From Collinsella sp. MSK.8.10 (GTDB taxonomy: Bacteria > Actinomycetota > Coriobacteriia > Coriobacteriales > Coriobacteriaceae): 64,000 nucleotides of DNA. Each line of letters starts with the position of its first letter. The stretch's first letter is position 1. The notes beneath the pieces are model-generated. The model was given only the letters and a program-made list of their open reading frames with translations, was not told where the DNA came from and did not search any database. This document shows positions 55,446 through 64,000 of the stretch, piece after piece. The DNA lies in contig NZ_JAHPYF010000007.1 of NCBI RefSeq assembly GCF_019041915.1, positions 62,001 through 126,000 of the forward strand. Direction: 5' to 3'. Position numbers and translations under genes: made by a program.

Positions 55446-57938
55446 TTAGCTGATTCCCACAAACATGCAGCCCGAGGTCGCCCCGCGCAGACGGGCGGCG
55501 GGCTTGCGGCCGGCCTGCGCGGCCTCGACGGCACGACGGACGCGGGCGACGGCACGGCCCACCTCATCCGTCTCGAGCAGCGTTCCGTCCACCATGAGAC
55601 GACGCACGCCGGCATCGAGCAGCTGAGGAACCTGCGGCGTGAGGTCGATGGGGTAAGCATCGTACAGGCGAGAGCGGCCGTGGATGTCGGTACGCACCGG
55701 CATGACCTTTCCGTCGATATTCTTGAGCGAGAGCTTGCGGACACGCAGGCGGCAGTTGGCGCAATCGTGGATGCAGCCGTTGGCAACCTGCAGAATGCAA
55801 TGCTCGCTTGTCATGACGCGCGGCCGGCCAAAGACGGTGATGCCCAGAGTCGCGGGCGCGGCGGCGCCGAGCGAGACAATCTCGTCGAGTGTGATCTCGG
55901 GCGAGAGCCAAAACGCACCGGCTCCGCGCTCGGCAAGCGCCTCCATGCAGGGCGTGTTGTGCACCGGCAGGCAAGAGCGAATCTCGGCCGTGGCGCCAAC
56001 CTGGGCGGCCAGGGCAAGCTCAGAGATGTTGCCAATAGCGACCGTGGCGCCGGCAACAACCCACGGGTCGACGCGCTCGTGGTCAACGGCACGGCAGACC
56101 TCGTCGAGCACGGGCACGATGCCCTGCTCAAACGCATCGGCGGGGGAGAGCTCGGCCGCATCGAGCGCGTCGGTGGTCATGTAGATGCGCGTTGCACCCT
56201 CCGCTCGCGCTGCCTCGGCGGCCTCGAGCGAGGTGACGGTGGCGCAGATCTGCGGCTCGTCGCGGTAGTGCTCGGGCATGGGCCGCGTACATTTGTCGAG
56301 CACCGGCAGCTCGAGCGTGCGGGCACGCTCGTCATACGGTGCCAGAATGGCCTCCTCCAGCGCCTTGCAGGCGGCGGCGCGCACCTTGTGCACAGCGGAG
56401 AAGCCCATGCCGCAGCCCTTATCGAGCGCCACATCAAAGCTCGCGGACTCAAAGGGCGAGGACCCCATGCGGCCCACATGCTCTACCAGATCGGACGCCT
56501 CGACCGCGCGGGTCTTGGCGGCCTCGACGGTAAAGCCCGTGGCCGTGGCCGTAAGCGAAGGGGCGTCGCAGCAAGTAAGCGTGACGGCAAACGGTTCGCC
56601 CAAACGCGCCACAACGGTTACATCAACGGCGCGGCGGCGCAGCACATCGCGCTTGAGCGCGGCGCCGGCAGCGTCAATGGCGCGCTGGCTTCGAATCACG
56701 CGCACGCGGCAGCCCTCGGGCATGCTGCGAGGCACGCGGCACTCGATGATGTCACCGGCGGCGGCATCATCGGCGGCAATGGTGGTCAGGAACTGGTCAA
56801 ACTCGTTATCGTGGCGAAGCTCCAGCAGGTCGCCCTTGCCCACGGGCTCAAACAACTCAATGCGGGCGATGGCGGCGCGCCGACGGCGGTCGTCGGGCTT
56901 GAGGCCGCGCACATCGCGGTTGGCCGGGCGGCTGCCCAGCACCGTGCCCACGATCTGGCCGCGGTTGTTGGAGCGCTCGTAGCTCATCATCTCGTCACCC
57001 GAGGTACCGTCTTGGTAGGCGTGCGTAAAGTCGCGGTTAAAGCAGCGCTTGAGCTGTCGCTGGCGGGCTGCATCCTCATCCTTGGAGGTCGAAACATCGG
57101 CCAGCATGTCATCAATCTGATGACGATACACGTCGACGATGGAGTACACGTAATCGGGGGCCTTCATGCGGCCCTCGAGCTTGAGCGATGCGGCGCCGGC
57201 GTCATACAGACGGCGAACAAGCTGCGAAGTGTTGGTGTCGCGCGGGCATAGCGCACGCTCGCGACCGGCAGGGGAGAGCGAGCGGCCGTTCTCGTCGATC
57301 AGCTCGTAGGGCAGGCGGCAGGGCTGGGCGCACATGCCGCGGTTGGCCGAGCGGCCCGCCATGGCAAAGCTCGAGAGCAGGCACAGGCCCGAGTAACAAA
57401 AGCAGATGGCACCGTGGCTAAAGACCTCGAGGTCCACATCGGGTGCGGCGTCGTGGATGGCGACGATCTCGTCAATGGAGAGCTCGCGCGACAAGGTCAC
57501 TCGGTCGGCGCCCTGCTCACGGCACCAAAGGGTTCCGCGGTCGTCGTGGATGTTTGCTTGGGTTGAGATGTGCGTCTCGATGCCGGGCATGGTGCGCTTG
57601 ACTTCAAAGAACAGACCCCAGTCCTGGATAATGAAGGCGTCGGCGCCCAGCGTTGAGCAGCGATAGATGAGTTGCAGCGCATCGTCCATCTCGGACTGCT
57701 TGATGACGATGTTGACCGTGACGTAGACGCGCGACCCGGCTAGATGTGCGGCGCGGCAGGCTTGCTCAAAGGTCTCGTCGGTAAAGTTGGTGGCCTTGCG
57801 GCGGGCGTTGAAGCTGCCCATGCCGCAGTAGATGGCGTCTGCCCCGGCGGCGAGTGCGGCGGCAAAGGGCTCGGGTCCTCCGGCGGGCGCTAAAAGCTCG
57901 GGTCTGCGGTTGGTGGTTCGACTGGCGGTTGCGGTCAT
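55446..57938 (-). CDS. U32 family protein (RlhA-like)
   Basis: An 830-aa protein of the U32 peptidase/hydroxylase group. The U32 signature is present at about residue 175 (EVFSHGAICFCYSGLC), preceded by the PAGGPEPFAAALAAGADAIYCG barrel start and followed by RGMCAQPCRLPY. A middle DUF3656-like region (about 380-600) and a C-terminal part with further cysteines (NGCIHDCANCRLRV) complete it. E. coli members RlhA and TrhP hydroxylate 23S rRNA or tRNA using prephenate-dependent chemistry with an iron-sulfur cluster, so RNA hydroxylation is more likely than proteolysis. It is co-transcribed with a pseudouridine synthase, which supports an RNA-modification role. Confidence 0.88.
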   Translation of the reverse strand: MTATASRTTNRRPELLAPAGGPEPFAAALAAGADAIYCGMGSFNARRKATNFTDETFEQACRAAHLAGSRVYVTVNIVIKQSEMDDALQLIYRCSTLGADAFIIQDWGLFFEVKRTMPGIETHISTQANIHDDRGTLWCREQGADRVTLSRELSIDEIVAIHDAAPDVDLEVFSHGAICFCYSGLCLLSSFAMAGRSANRGMCAQPCRLPYELIDENGRSLSPAGRERALCPRDTNTSQLVRRLYDAGAASLKLEGRMKAPDYVYSIVDVYRHQIDDMLADVSTSKDEDAARQRQLKRCFNRDFTHAYQDGTSGDEMMSYERSNNRGQIVGTVLGSRPANRDVRGLKPDDRRRRAAIARIELFEPVGKGDLLELRHDNEFDQFLTTIAADDAAAGDIIECRVPRSMPEGCRVRVIRSQRAIDAAGAALKRDVLRRRAVDVTVVARLGEPFAVTLTCCDAPSLTATATGFTVEAAKTRAVEASDLVEHVGRMGSSPFESASFDVALDKGCGMGFSAVHKVRAAACKALEEAILAPYDERARTLELPVLDKCTRPMPEHYRDEPQICATVTSLEAAEAARAEGATRIYMTTDALDAAELSPADAFEQGIVPVLDEVCRAVDHERVDPWVVAGATVAIGNISELALAAQVGATAEIRSCLPVHNTPCMEALAERGAGAFWLSPEITLDEIVSLGAAAPATLGITVFGRPRVMTSEHCILQVANGCIHDCANCRLRVRKLSLKNIDGKVMPVRTDIHGRSRLYDAYPIDLTPQVPQLLDAGVRRLMVDGTLLETDEVGRAVARVRRAVEAAQAGRKPAARLRGATSGCMFVGIS

Positions 57939-58120
57939 ATCCTGCCTTTCAAAATGCTCAGATACTCAAAAGTATAGTGGCGTCGCTGCGGTGGGCGACG
58001 CCCGCAGCCTAAGCAGGACAAAGTCTTCAGCAGCTTGGACTGGCTGCTCCACATGAGAACCGTTCAGCGGTTCGGGGAAACCGTTGGGCGATAAAATATT
58101 CTCGCAACGTGATAATAATC

Positions 58121-58149
58121 TTGCATCGCGCGGAAACCTTGAGTACTAT
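58121..58149 (+). promoter_or_regulatory. Promoter of ridA
   Basis: -35 TTGCAT at 58121-58126, a 17-bp spacer, and -10 TACTAT at 58144-58149. The remaining 57939-58120 spacer holds a GGCGTCG/CGACGCC hairpin near 57980-58002 and little else. Confidence 0.7.
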
Positions 58150-58158
58150 CCCAATCAA

Positions 58159-58204
58159 GCGCGGTGTTCAGACCGAACTGTGCCTCCCGGTGTGAACACC
58201 GCGC
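58159..58204 (+). promoter_or_regulatory. 12-bp hairpin in the ridA leader
   Basis: GCGCGGTGTTCA (58159-58170) pairs perfectly with TGAACACCGCGC (58193-58204). It starts ten bases past the -10, so it is transcribed as the first structure of the mRNA, or is an operator of a dimeric regulator at +1. Confidence 0.6.
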
Positions 58205-58238
58205 TCACGCTCTCTCAATTGATCGTAAGGAGAAAAAC

Positions 58239-58616
58239 ATGAGCAAGACCGTCGTGTCTTCCGATAACGCACCCGCAGCCATCGGCCCGTATTCCCCCGG
58301 TATCCAGGCCGGCAACATGGTGTTCCTGTCCGGCCAGCTGGGCATCGATCCCGCGACTGGCAAGATGCCCGAGGGCGTCGAGGCCCAGGCCAAGCAGTCC
58401 CTCGCCAACGTTGAGGCCCTGGTGACCGCTGCCGGCGCTACCTTTGCCGATGTCGTCAAGACCACGGTCTACCTGGCCGACATCGCCGACTTCGCTGCCG
58501 TGAACGAGATCTACGCTTCCAAGTTCGAGGCTCCGTTCCCCGCGCGCAGCGCTTTCCAGGTTGCCGCTCTTCCGGCCGGCGGTCTGGTCGAGATCGAGGT
58601 CGTCGCCGCTCTCTAA
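58239..58616 (+). CDS. ridA: RidA family 2-iminobutanoate/2-iminopropanoate deaminase
   Basis: Clears reactive enamine/imine intermediates produced by PLP enzymes. It is 125 aa, normal. The active-site Arg lies in PFPARSAFQVAALP, the conserved GPYSPGIQAGNMVFLSGQ block is present, and the C-terminal IEVVAAL is typical. The start at 58239 follows AAGGAG. It is transcribed alone between a strong promoter and a symmetric terminator, next to a YheO-type regulator and a purine locus. Confidence 0.95.
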   Translation: MSKTVVSSDNAPAAIGPYSPGIQAGNMVFLSGQLGIDPATGKMPEGVEAQAKQSLANVEALVTAAGATFADVVKTTVYLADIADFAAVNEIYASKFEAPFPARSAFQVAALPAGGLVEIEVVAAL

Positions 58617-58646
58617 GGCGTTGGCCACAACTAAACATGACATGCA

Positions 58647-58684
58647 AAAAGACCCTGCAGCGCGTGCGAGCTGCAGGGTCTTTT
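58647..58684. terminator. Bidirectional terminator between ridA and the YheO-like gene
   Basis: A perfect 10-bp stem (58651-58660 with 58671-58680) flanked by AAAA and TTTT, extending it to 14 bp; it serves both converging genes. Confidence 0.92.
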
Positions 58685-58728
58685 ATCAAGTGACGGATCG
58701 CTTGTGGAGCCGCGCTCCATTTTGCCCG

Positions 58729-59385
58729 TTAGCCTTCCTTGCGGACTTTTTGCAGGTAGCGGTAGACGCTGGGCTCCGAGATGCCCAGCGCGGTGGCGGC
58801 GCAGGACACGGCGCCCTTGAGCATGAACACCCCGTTGCCGTTGAGGTGGCGAATGACGTCCACGCGGTCGCTCTGACCAAGCGACGCCACATCCAGCCCG
58901 CGCGCGCTCAGCAACTCGGCAATGCTGCGGTCGATGAGCTCCTGTGTAGACTCCGAAAGACTTTCGACCTCGATAGACGCGGGCTCCGCCTGCCTTGGCA
59001 CAGCGTCGAAGCAGGCCATGAGCTGCTGAGCCATGGCGTTGATGGAGCGTACCGTGGAAAGATCGGTGTTGACGCAGAGCATGCCGACGATCTCGTTATC
59101 CTCGCGGATAAAGTACGTCGCTGACTCCAACGTCTTGCCGCCGGCACCGCGCCCCTCGTAGCCCGTAATAAACGGCAGGTCGCGATACTTGGCGTCGTGC
59201 ATGATCTTGAGTGCCAGATCGGTGGCGGGACCGCCGACCTTGCGGCCGCTCACGATGCCGTTGCGAATATCAACGATGGCGTGGTCGGGATCCGAGAAAT
59301 CGTGCAGCACGATTTCGCTGTTTTTGCCGAGTACCTGCTCCAGAAAATCGACCATCGGCAAAAAGCGACGTACGGTCTCGTTCAC
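58729..59385 (-). CDS. YheO-type transcriptional regulator (PAS + helix-turn-helix)
   Basis: A 218-aa DNA-binding regulator. Residues about 5-115 are a YheO-like PAS domain (NSEIVLHDFSDPDHAIVDIRNG), and residues about 150-215 a C-terminal helix-turn-helix of the HTH_22 type, with ISEPSVYRYLQKVRKEG at the very end. DauR of enteric bacteria has the same layout and often neighbours RidA. The GTG start at 59385 is set by AAAGGAG six bases upstream. It is divergent from the nucleobase permease and converges with ridA, so it is the prime candidate to control both. Confidence 0.85.
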   Translation of the reverse strand: MNETVRRFLPMVDFLEQVLGKNSEIVLHDFSDPDHAIVDIRNGIVSGRKVGGPATDLALKIMHDAKYRDLPFITGYEGRGAGGKTLESATYFIREDNEIVGMLCVNTDLSTVRSINAMAQQLMACFDAVPRQAEPASIEVESLSESTQELIDRSIAELLSARGLDVASLGQSDRVDVIRHLNGNGVFMLKGAVSCAATALGISEPSVYRYLQKVRKEG

Positions 59386-59621
59386 GGGCAACTCCTTTGG
59401 GTGAAATCGGAAATGTTCATAACAATTTTTTCTCATGGTAACACGGTGTCTATTGATTCACATATTCGCAGGTACATTGCGTAATACGGACGAGCGGTAG
59501 GAATTTGGCGGTAAACGGTCGACCAAAAGAAAAGTTAGATGCTATTTTGACAGGACACTTTCCTGACCTGCGGAAATGCATTGTCTCAGCTCAAGAATAG
59601 TCTGATAACAAAAAATTATTA

Positions 59622-59650
59622 TTGAGAATGAGAAAAATCTTTAATACGAT
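59622..59650 (+). promoter_or_regulatory. Promoter of the permease-ssnA-ygfK genes
   Basis: -35 TTGAGA at 59622-59627, a 17-bp spacer, and -10 TACGAT at 59645-59650. The surrounding 59437-59650 spacer is very AT-rich compared with its flanks. No purine riboswitch core was recognised. Confidence 0.55.
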
Positions 59651-59737
59651 ATGCAACGAAGGCACAACCTCACCCCCGCACTGCGTCACAATAGAGCGCT
59701 AGATGCGAAAACAACTACTTCGAGGATTGGTGGTCAA

Positions 59738-61132
59738 ATGGCCCAGGAGACGGTTACGAACGGCACTGAAGCCCTGTTCACTCGCGAAGGCATGCCGCCC
59801 GTTACGGAAATGATTCCGTGTGCCCTTCAGCATGTGCTGGCATCGTTTGCCGGCATCATTACCCCGGCGGTCATCATGGCCGGCGTCTACGGCTTTAATA
59901 GCCAGCAGAGCACCGACATCATTCAGGTTGCGCTCATTCTTTCGGCAATCGACACGGCCCTTCAAGCCTTCGCTCCCTTCCGTCGCATCGGCGGCGGCCT
60001 GCCCATCGTCATGGGCGTTTCGTTCGCGTTCCTGCCGGCCCTGCAGGCCATGGGTGCCTCGGGCTTTAGCTTTGGTGCGCTGCTGGGCGGCGAGATTGTC
60101 GGCGGTGCCGTCGCGGTCCTCTTTGGTCTGGCCTACAGCAAGATTAAGTGGCTGTTCCCGCCCGTCGTGACCGGTACGGTCATCTTCTCCATCGGCGTTT
60201 CGCTGTATCCCACGGCCGTCAAGTATATGGCCGGCGGTATGGGTACGCCGCTGTGGGGCACCCCGCAGGCCTGGTGCGTCGCTCTTATCACCTTCGCCGT
60301 GGTCTTTGCGCTCGCCAACTTTGGCAAGGGCACGCTCAAGCTGGGATCCGTGTTCTTTGGCATGATCGTTGGCATGATTGTCTCCATCCCCTTTGGCATG
60401 ATCGACTTCTCCAGCGTCGCCACCGCTCAGGTCTTCGCCCTTCCCAAGCTCATGCCCTACGCACTCGAGTTTGATCCCGAGGTCTGCATTACCCTCGCCG
60501 TCGTGTTCCCCATGGTCGCCATCCAGGTTATCGGCGACGTCTCCGCTGCCTGCCTGGGCTCCATCGACCGTATGCCCACCGAGCGCGAGCTTTCCGGCGC
60601 TATCGTGTCCCAGGGCCTCACCTCTATGGTCGGCGGCCTGCTGGGCGGTCTTCCCACCAGCGCCCTTGGCCAGAACGTGGGCATCATCTGCTCCAACAAG
60701 GTCGTCAACAAGTGGGTCTTTGTGATCATCGCGGCCGTCTTTGCCATCGCCGGTCTGTTCCCGCAGCTCTCTGCCGTCCTTTCCGCTATCCCGCAGCCCG
60801 TCATCGGCGGCGCGACCGTCGGCGTCTTTGGCACCATCACCATGAACGGCGTGCGCATGTTCACCCGCGAGGGCCTCACGCAGCGCACTACCACCATCGT
60901 CGGTACCTCCGTCGTCTTTGGCCTGGGTATCTGGATGGCCAGCGGTTGCCTTGCCGGCGAGGGTATGCCCACCTGGGTTTCCACCGTCATCGGCTCCAAT
61001 GCCGTAACCCCCACCGCCATCATGGCCATTGTCCTTAACCTGATCCTTCCGCAGACGCCGGTCGTGGCCCAGCACATCGATGCTGCCAAGGACGCTGCCG
61101 TGGATCTGGTCTTGCCCGAGAGCAAGAAGTAA
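59738..61132 (+). CDS. NCS2 family nucleobase (xanthine/uric acid type) permease
   Basis: A membrane nucleobase symporter of 464 aa with about 14 helices. The NAT signature region reads QNVGIICSNKVVN, and the opening PPVTEMIPCALQHVLASFAGIITPAVIM is typical of XanQ/UacT-like proteins. I chose ATG 59738 (MAQETV), preceded by a GAGG/GGTGG-rich region; an earlier in-frame ATG at 59651 has no binding site. It is followed by ssnA and ygfK in the same direction and would bring in the purine that the enzymes degrade. Xanthine, uric acid and uracil cannot be told apart with certainty. Confidence 0.88.
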   Translation: MAQETVTNGTEALFTREGMPPVTEMIPCALQHVLASFAGIITPAVIMAGVYGFNSQQSTDIIQVALILSAIDTALQAFAPFRRIGGGLPIVMGVSFAFLPALQAMGASGFSFGALLGGEIVGGAVAVLFGLAYSKIKWLFPPVVTGTVIFSIGVSLYPTAVKYMAGGMGTPLWGTPQAWCVALITFAVVFALANFGKGTLKLGSVFFGMIVGMIVSIPFGMIDFSSVATAQVFALPKLMPYALEFDPEVCITLAVVFPMVAIQVIGDVSAACLGSIDRMPTERELSGAIVSQGLTSMVGGLLGGLPTSALGQNVGIICSNKVVNKWVFVIIAAVFAIAGLFPQLSAVLSAIPQPVIGGATVGVFGTITMNGVRMFTREGLTQRTTTIVGTSVVFGLGIWMASGCLAGEGMPTWVSTVIGSNAVTPTAIMAIVLNLILPQTPVVAQHIDAAKDAAVDLVLPESKK

Positions 61133-61148
61133 CCAATTCGGTGCTATT

Positions 61149-61180
61149 CGTCGGCGGACGCATCGCCTCGTCCGCCGACG
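61149..61180 (+). terminator. 12-bp hairpin after the permease gene
   Basis: CGTCGGCGGACG (61149-61160) pairs perfectly with CGTCCGCCGACG (61169-61180). No T-run follows, so it may only reduce read-through into ssnA. A second hairpin (TCAGAGG 61285-61291 with CCTCTGA 61304-61310) precedes the ssnA ribosome binding site. Confidence 0.6.
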
Positions 61181-61327
61181 TCATGCGGCGCCAAGCCGCA
61201 CTTCAAAGGGTTTGTCCCTTTGGTGAAGCGTTGACGGGAGAGGGCCCGTTTCCGGTGTAGGCCGGCGCTTCGCACTCCGCCATGTCAGAGGTGTCAAACC
61301 CCGCCTCTGATGTCGAAGGGAGCATCC

Positions 61328-62683
61328 ATGCTTCTGGTCGCTAACGGTTCCGTCTTTACCCGCAACGCTCAGACCCCGTTTATTCCAAACGGTGCGGTCG
61401 CCATTGACGGAGATACGATCGTCGAAGTGGGCCCCGAGTGCGAGCTCAAGGCCAAGTACCCGGATGCCGAGTACGTCGACGCCCAGGGCAACCTCATCAT
61501 GCCCGGACTCATCAACTGCCACACCCACATCTATTCGGGTCTAGCCCGCGGCCTTGCCATCAAGGGCTGCAACCCCACCAACTTCCTGGAGAATCTTGAG
61601 CAGCAGTGGTGGAAGATCGACGACAACCTGACGCTCGACGGCACCAAGGCCAGCGCCTATGCCACGATCTTGGACTCCATCCGCGACGGCGTCACCACGA
61701 TCTTCGATCACCATGCGAGCTTCTGTGAGATCCCGGGTAGCCTCTTTACCATTAAGGACGCAGCTCAGGAGCTGGGCATGCGTTCGTGCCTGTGCTACGA
61801 GGTCTCCGATCGCCGCGGCCAGGAAAAATGCGACCAGGCCATTGCCGAGAACGCCGAATTTGCCCAGTGGGCCGCCAAGGAGCGTCGCGATAACGACAAC
61901 CATATGATCGCCGCCATGTTTGGCGGACATGCCACCTTTACGCTTTCGGACGAGACCATGGATAAGATGGCCGAGGCCAACAACGGCCTGACCGGCTTCC
62001 ACATCCATGTGTGCGAGGGCATGAACGACGTGTGGGATTCCCGCCTCAACCGCGGCGGCATCAGCCCCGTCGAGCGCCTGCTGCAGCACAACCTGCTGGG
62101 TCCCGACACCATGCTGGGCCACTGCATCCACGTGACGCCTGCCGAGATGGATATCGTCAAGGAGTCCGGCACCTGGCTCGTCAACAACCCCGAATCCAAT
62201 ATGGGCAACGCCGTGGGCTGCGCCCCCGTGCTCGAGTTCTTCCGCCGCGGCATCCCCGTGTGCATGGGCACCGATGCCTACACCCACGATATGCTCGAGA
62301 GCCTCAAGGTCTTCCTGATCATTCAGCGTCACAACGCCGCTATGCCCAACGTGGGCTGGTGCGAGGCAATGACGATGCTGTTCGAGAACAACGCCAAGAT
62401 GGCCAGCAAGTACTTCGATCGCAAACTCGGTGTGCTCGAGGCCGGCGCTGCCGCCGACGTCATCGTCATGGACTACAAGCCCTTTACGCCGCTGAGCGAG
62501 GAGAATATCGACGGCCACATGCTCTTTGGCATGATGGGCAAAAACTGCCGCACCACCATCATCAACGGCCGCATCCTGTACAAGGATCGCGAGTTCGTTG
62601 GCATTGATGAGGAAAAGATCAACGCGTGGACCATGGCTGAGTCCAAGAAGCTCTGGAGCACGCTCAACGATCGCACCTACTAA
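61328..62683 (+). CDS. ssnA: Putative aminohydrolase SsnA
   Basis: A metal-dependent amidohydrolase of 451 aa, close to the 442 of E. coli SsnA. The metal site HTHIYSG, the long family-specific block GCNPTNFLENLEQQWWKIDDN, a second His-rich region (HIHVCEGMND), HCIHVTPAEMD and GTDAYTHDM are present. SsnA belongs to the uric-acid/purine-inducible clusters of gut anaerobes and E. coli, where it is thought to act on ring-opened or intermediate purine products; the exact reaction is not settled. The start at 61328 has GAAGGGAG; the reading from 61310 lacks a site. Confidence 0.92.
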   Translation: MLLVANGSVFTRNAQTPFIPNGAVAIDGDTIVEVGPECELKAKYPDAEYVDAQGNLIMPGLINCHTHIYSGLARGLAIKGCNPTNFLENLEQQWWKIDDNLTLDGTKASAYATILDSIRDGVTTIFDHHASFCEIPGSLFTIKDAAQELGMRSCLCYEVSDRRGQEKCDQAIAENAEFAQWAAKERRDNDNHMIAAMFGGHATFTLSDETMDKMAEANNGLTGFHIHVCEGMNDVWDSRLNRGGISPVERLLQHNLLGPDTMLGHCIHVTPAEMDIVKESGTWLVNNPESNMGNAVGCAPVLEFFRRGIPVCMGTDAYTHDMLESLKVFLIIQRHNAAMPNVGWCEAMTMLFENNAKMASKYFDRKLGVLEAGAAADVIVMDYKPFTPLSEENIDGHMLFGMMGKNCRTTIINGRILYKDREFVGIDEEKINAWTMAESKKLWSTLNDRTY

Positions 62684-62698
62684 TTTCAAGTAGATTCA

Positions 62699-62732
62699 CG
62701 CGCGTCGGATGTTTCGCCGCATTCGACGCGCG
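62699..62732 (+). terminator. 13-bp hairpin between ssnA and ygfK
   Basis: CGCGCGTCGGATG (62699-62711) pairs with CATTCGACGCGCG (62720-62732), one wobble. No T-run. The remaining spacer to ygfK is GC-rich, without other features. Confidence 0.5.
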
Positions 62733-62831
62733 TATAGGCGGCCTCCGCGGGGTCGCCGGCGCCGTGCTAGCGCTACACCGTATTTGCGCCCGCCGCGCGG
62801 TCTCGCCGGGCGTTACAGAGAGGAGCTCATT

Positions 62832-64000
62832 ATGAGCGACATCATGAGGCCGATCCCGTTTTCGCAGCTGATGAACTGGATCATCGAGGAGCACAAGACC
62901 CAGGACGCCATCTTTGGCGTGCGTAAGATGGTCACGACCAACCAGGAGGGCGCGCTTCCCATTTTTGACGAGCGCATCGAGACTCCGTTTGGCCCGGCCG
63001 CCGGCCCCAACACGCAGCTGGCCCAGAACATCGTGGCATCCTACGTGGCCGGCTCCCGCTTCTTTGAGCTCAAGACCGTTCAGGTTATGGACGGCGAGGA
63101 GCTCTCCAAGTGCGTCAACAAGCCCTGCATCGTGGCGCAGGACGAGTGTTACAACTGCGAGTGGTCGACCGAGCTCGAGGTTCCGCAGGCTTTTGCCGAG
63201 TACGTGAAGGCATGGTTCGCCTGCCACCTCATCGCTCGCGAGTACGGCCTGGGCAGCCCGGATGGCTTTGTCTTTAACATGTCCGTGGGCTATGACCTCG
63301 AGGGTATTAAGAGCCCCAAGGTCGATGCCTACATCGAGGGCATGAAGGACGCCAGCGGCTCCGACGTCTGGAACGAGTGCCGCGCATGGGCGCTCGCCAA
63401 CCTGGACAAGTTTGAGCATGTCGACGCCGCGTTTGTCGAGTCCATCCCGGCACGCGTCTCCAACTCCATCACCGAGTCCACGCTGCACGGCTGCCCGCCC
63501 GCCGAGATCGAGCGCATCGCGACCTATCTGATCACCGAGAAGGGCCTCAACACCTACATCAAGTGCAACCCCACGCTGCTGGGCTATGAGTTTGCCCGCC
63601 AGCGTCTGAACGAGCTGGGCTTTGACTACATCGTCTTCGACGATACGCACTTCCGCGAGGACCTGCAGTGGGCCGACGCCGTGCCCATGTTCGAGCGCCT
63701 GATTGCCCTGTGCGCCGAGCACGGCCTGGAGTTTGGCGTCAAGCTGACCAACACGTTCCCCGTTGACGTGACCAGGGACGAGCTGCCTTCCACCGAAATG
63801 TACATGTCGGGCCGTTCGCTGTTCTCGCTGACCATCGAGGCCGCCCGTCGCATTACCGAGCAGTTCGATGGCAAGCTGCGCATCAGCTACTCTGGCGGTG
63901 CCACGGTCTACAACATCCGCGCCCTGTACGATGCCGGCATTTGGCCCGTTACTCTGGCGACCGATGTGCTCAAGCCCGGTGGCTACGAGCGCTTTAGCCA
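62832..64000 (+). CDS. ygfK: YgfK, putative selenate-reductase/oxidoreductase subunit (3' truncated by window end)
   Basis: The first 389 codons of a large iron-sulfur flavoprotein (about 1000 aa in E. coli). MSDIMRPIPFSQLMNWI, the dihydropyrimidine/dihydroorotate-dehydrogenase-like block ETPFGPAAGPNTQLAQNIVA, and ESTLHGCPPAEIERIA identify YgfK. The enzyme belongs to the anaerobic purine-degradation clusters, together with SsnA and molybdenum-selenium hydroxylases, and probably passes electrons for ring reduction. The start at 62832 follows GAGAGGAG. The frame stays open to the end of the window, where the remaining C-terminal domains are missing. Confidence 0.93.
   Translation, partial: MSDIMRPIPFSQLMNWIIEEHKTQDAIFGVRKMVTTNQEGALPIFDERIETPFGPAAGPNTQLAQNIVASYVAGSRFFELKTVQVMDGEELSKCVNKPCIVAQDECYNCEWSTELEVPQAFAEYVKAWFACHLIAREYGLGSPDGFVFNMSVGYDLEGIKSPKVDAYIEGMKDASGSDVWNECRAWALANLDKFEHVDAAFVESIPARVSNSITESTLHGCPPAEIERIATYLITEKGLNTYIKCNPTLLGYEFARQRLNELGFDYIVFDDTHFREDLQWADAVPMFERLIALCAEHGLEFGVKLTNTFPVDVTRDELPSTEMYMSGRSLFSLTIEAARRITEQFDGKLRISYSGGATVYNIRALYDAGIWPVTLATDVLKPGGYERFS

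Noticed and set aside
59437-59737. A purine riboswitch in front of the nucleobase permease
   Set aside because: The region is AT-rich and suits a riboswitch, but the conserved pyrimidine-rich junctions and kissing-loop layout could not be found.

Overview
This window looks like a chromosomal segment of a Coriobacteriia actinobacterium, most likely Collinsella. That is judged from protein flavour, the roughly 60% GC look of the sequence and the gene content (fused FeoA-FeoB, fused AccD-AccA, FabK-type fatty-acid synthesis, a YgfK/SsnA purine locus); no database search was possible. No tRNA, rRNA, CRISPR array, intact insertion sequence or prophage was seen.

Layout. 1-8.2 kb: mixed housekeeping genes, mostly on the minus strand: the end of an ABC uptake system (TrpX-like lipoprotein), a WYL-type regulator, asnS, a membrane O-acetyltransferase, a lone PTS EIIA (crr) flanked by two identical operator-like palindromes, then an esterase and a small unknown protein on plus. 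8.3-16 kb: feoAB, a SotB-like efflux pump, a GH13 glycosidase coupled to a deoxyinosine DNA glycosylase, an unrecognised protein and a PLP aminotransferase. 16-32.6 kb: the transcription/translation core: L10 leader-rplJ-rplL, galU, rpoB-rpoC, an ECF sigma/anti-sigma pair, then rpsL-rpsG-fusA-rpsJ without tuf. 32.7-42.8 kb: birA divergent from a complete type II fatty-acid operon, fabH-acpP-fabK-fabD-fabG-fabF-accB-fabZ-accC-accDA, in the order known from streptococci and clostridia. 42.9-46 kb: a PTS EIIC, a CDF metal transporter and a histidine phosphatase. 46.1-52.3 kb: the rest of the S10 ribosomal cluster, rplC-rplD-rplW-rplB-rpsS-rplV-rpsC-rplP-rpmC-rpsQ-rplN-rplX, which stops at a terminator after rplX. 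52.4-58 kb: a repeat-rich spacer, an oxidoreductase with a DeoR regulator, a pseudouridine synthase and a U32 protein. 58-64 kb: ridA, a YheO-type regulator, an NCS2 nucleobase permease, ssnA and the start of ygfK, which fit an anaerobic purine-catabolism island.

The most unusual features are two long intergenic hairpins (about 16.04-16.26 kb and 46.10-46.27 kb). They share a 51-nt core with a compensatory base-pair change but carry unrelated, near-perfect 37- and 49-bp arms. Each lies just upstream of a ribosomal-protein operon, and the gene before each one drifts into A/C-ending codons. Also notable are an alpha-CTD-like helix-hairpin-helix domain fused to the C terminus of RpoC that keeps most of the DNA-contacting residues, and the fragmentation of the normally contiguous ribosomal clusters at points marked by terminators or repeats.
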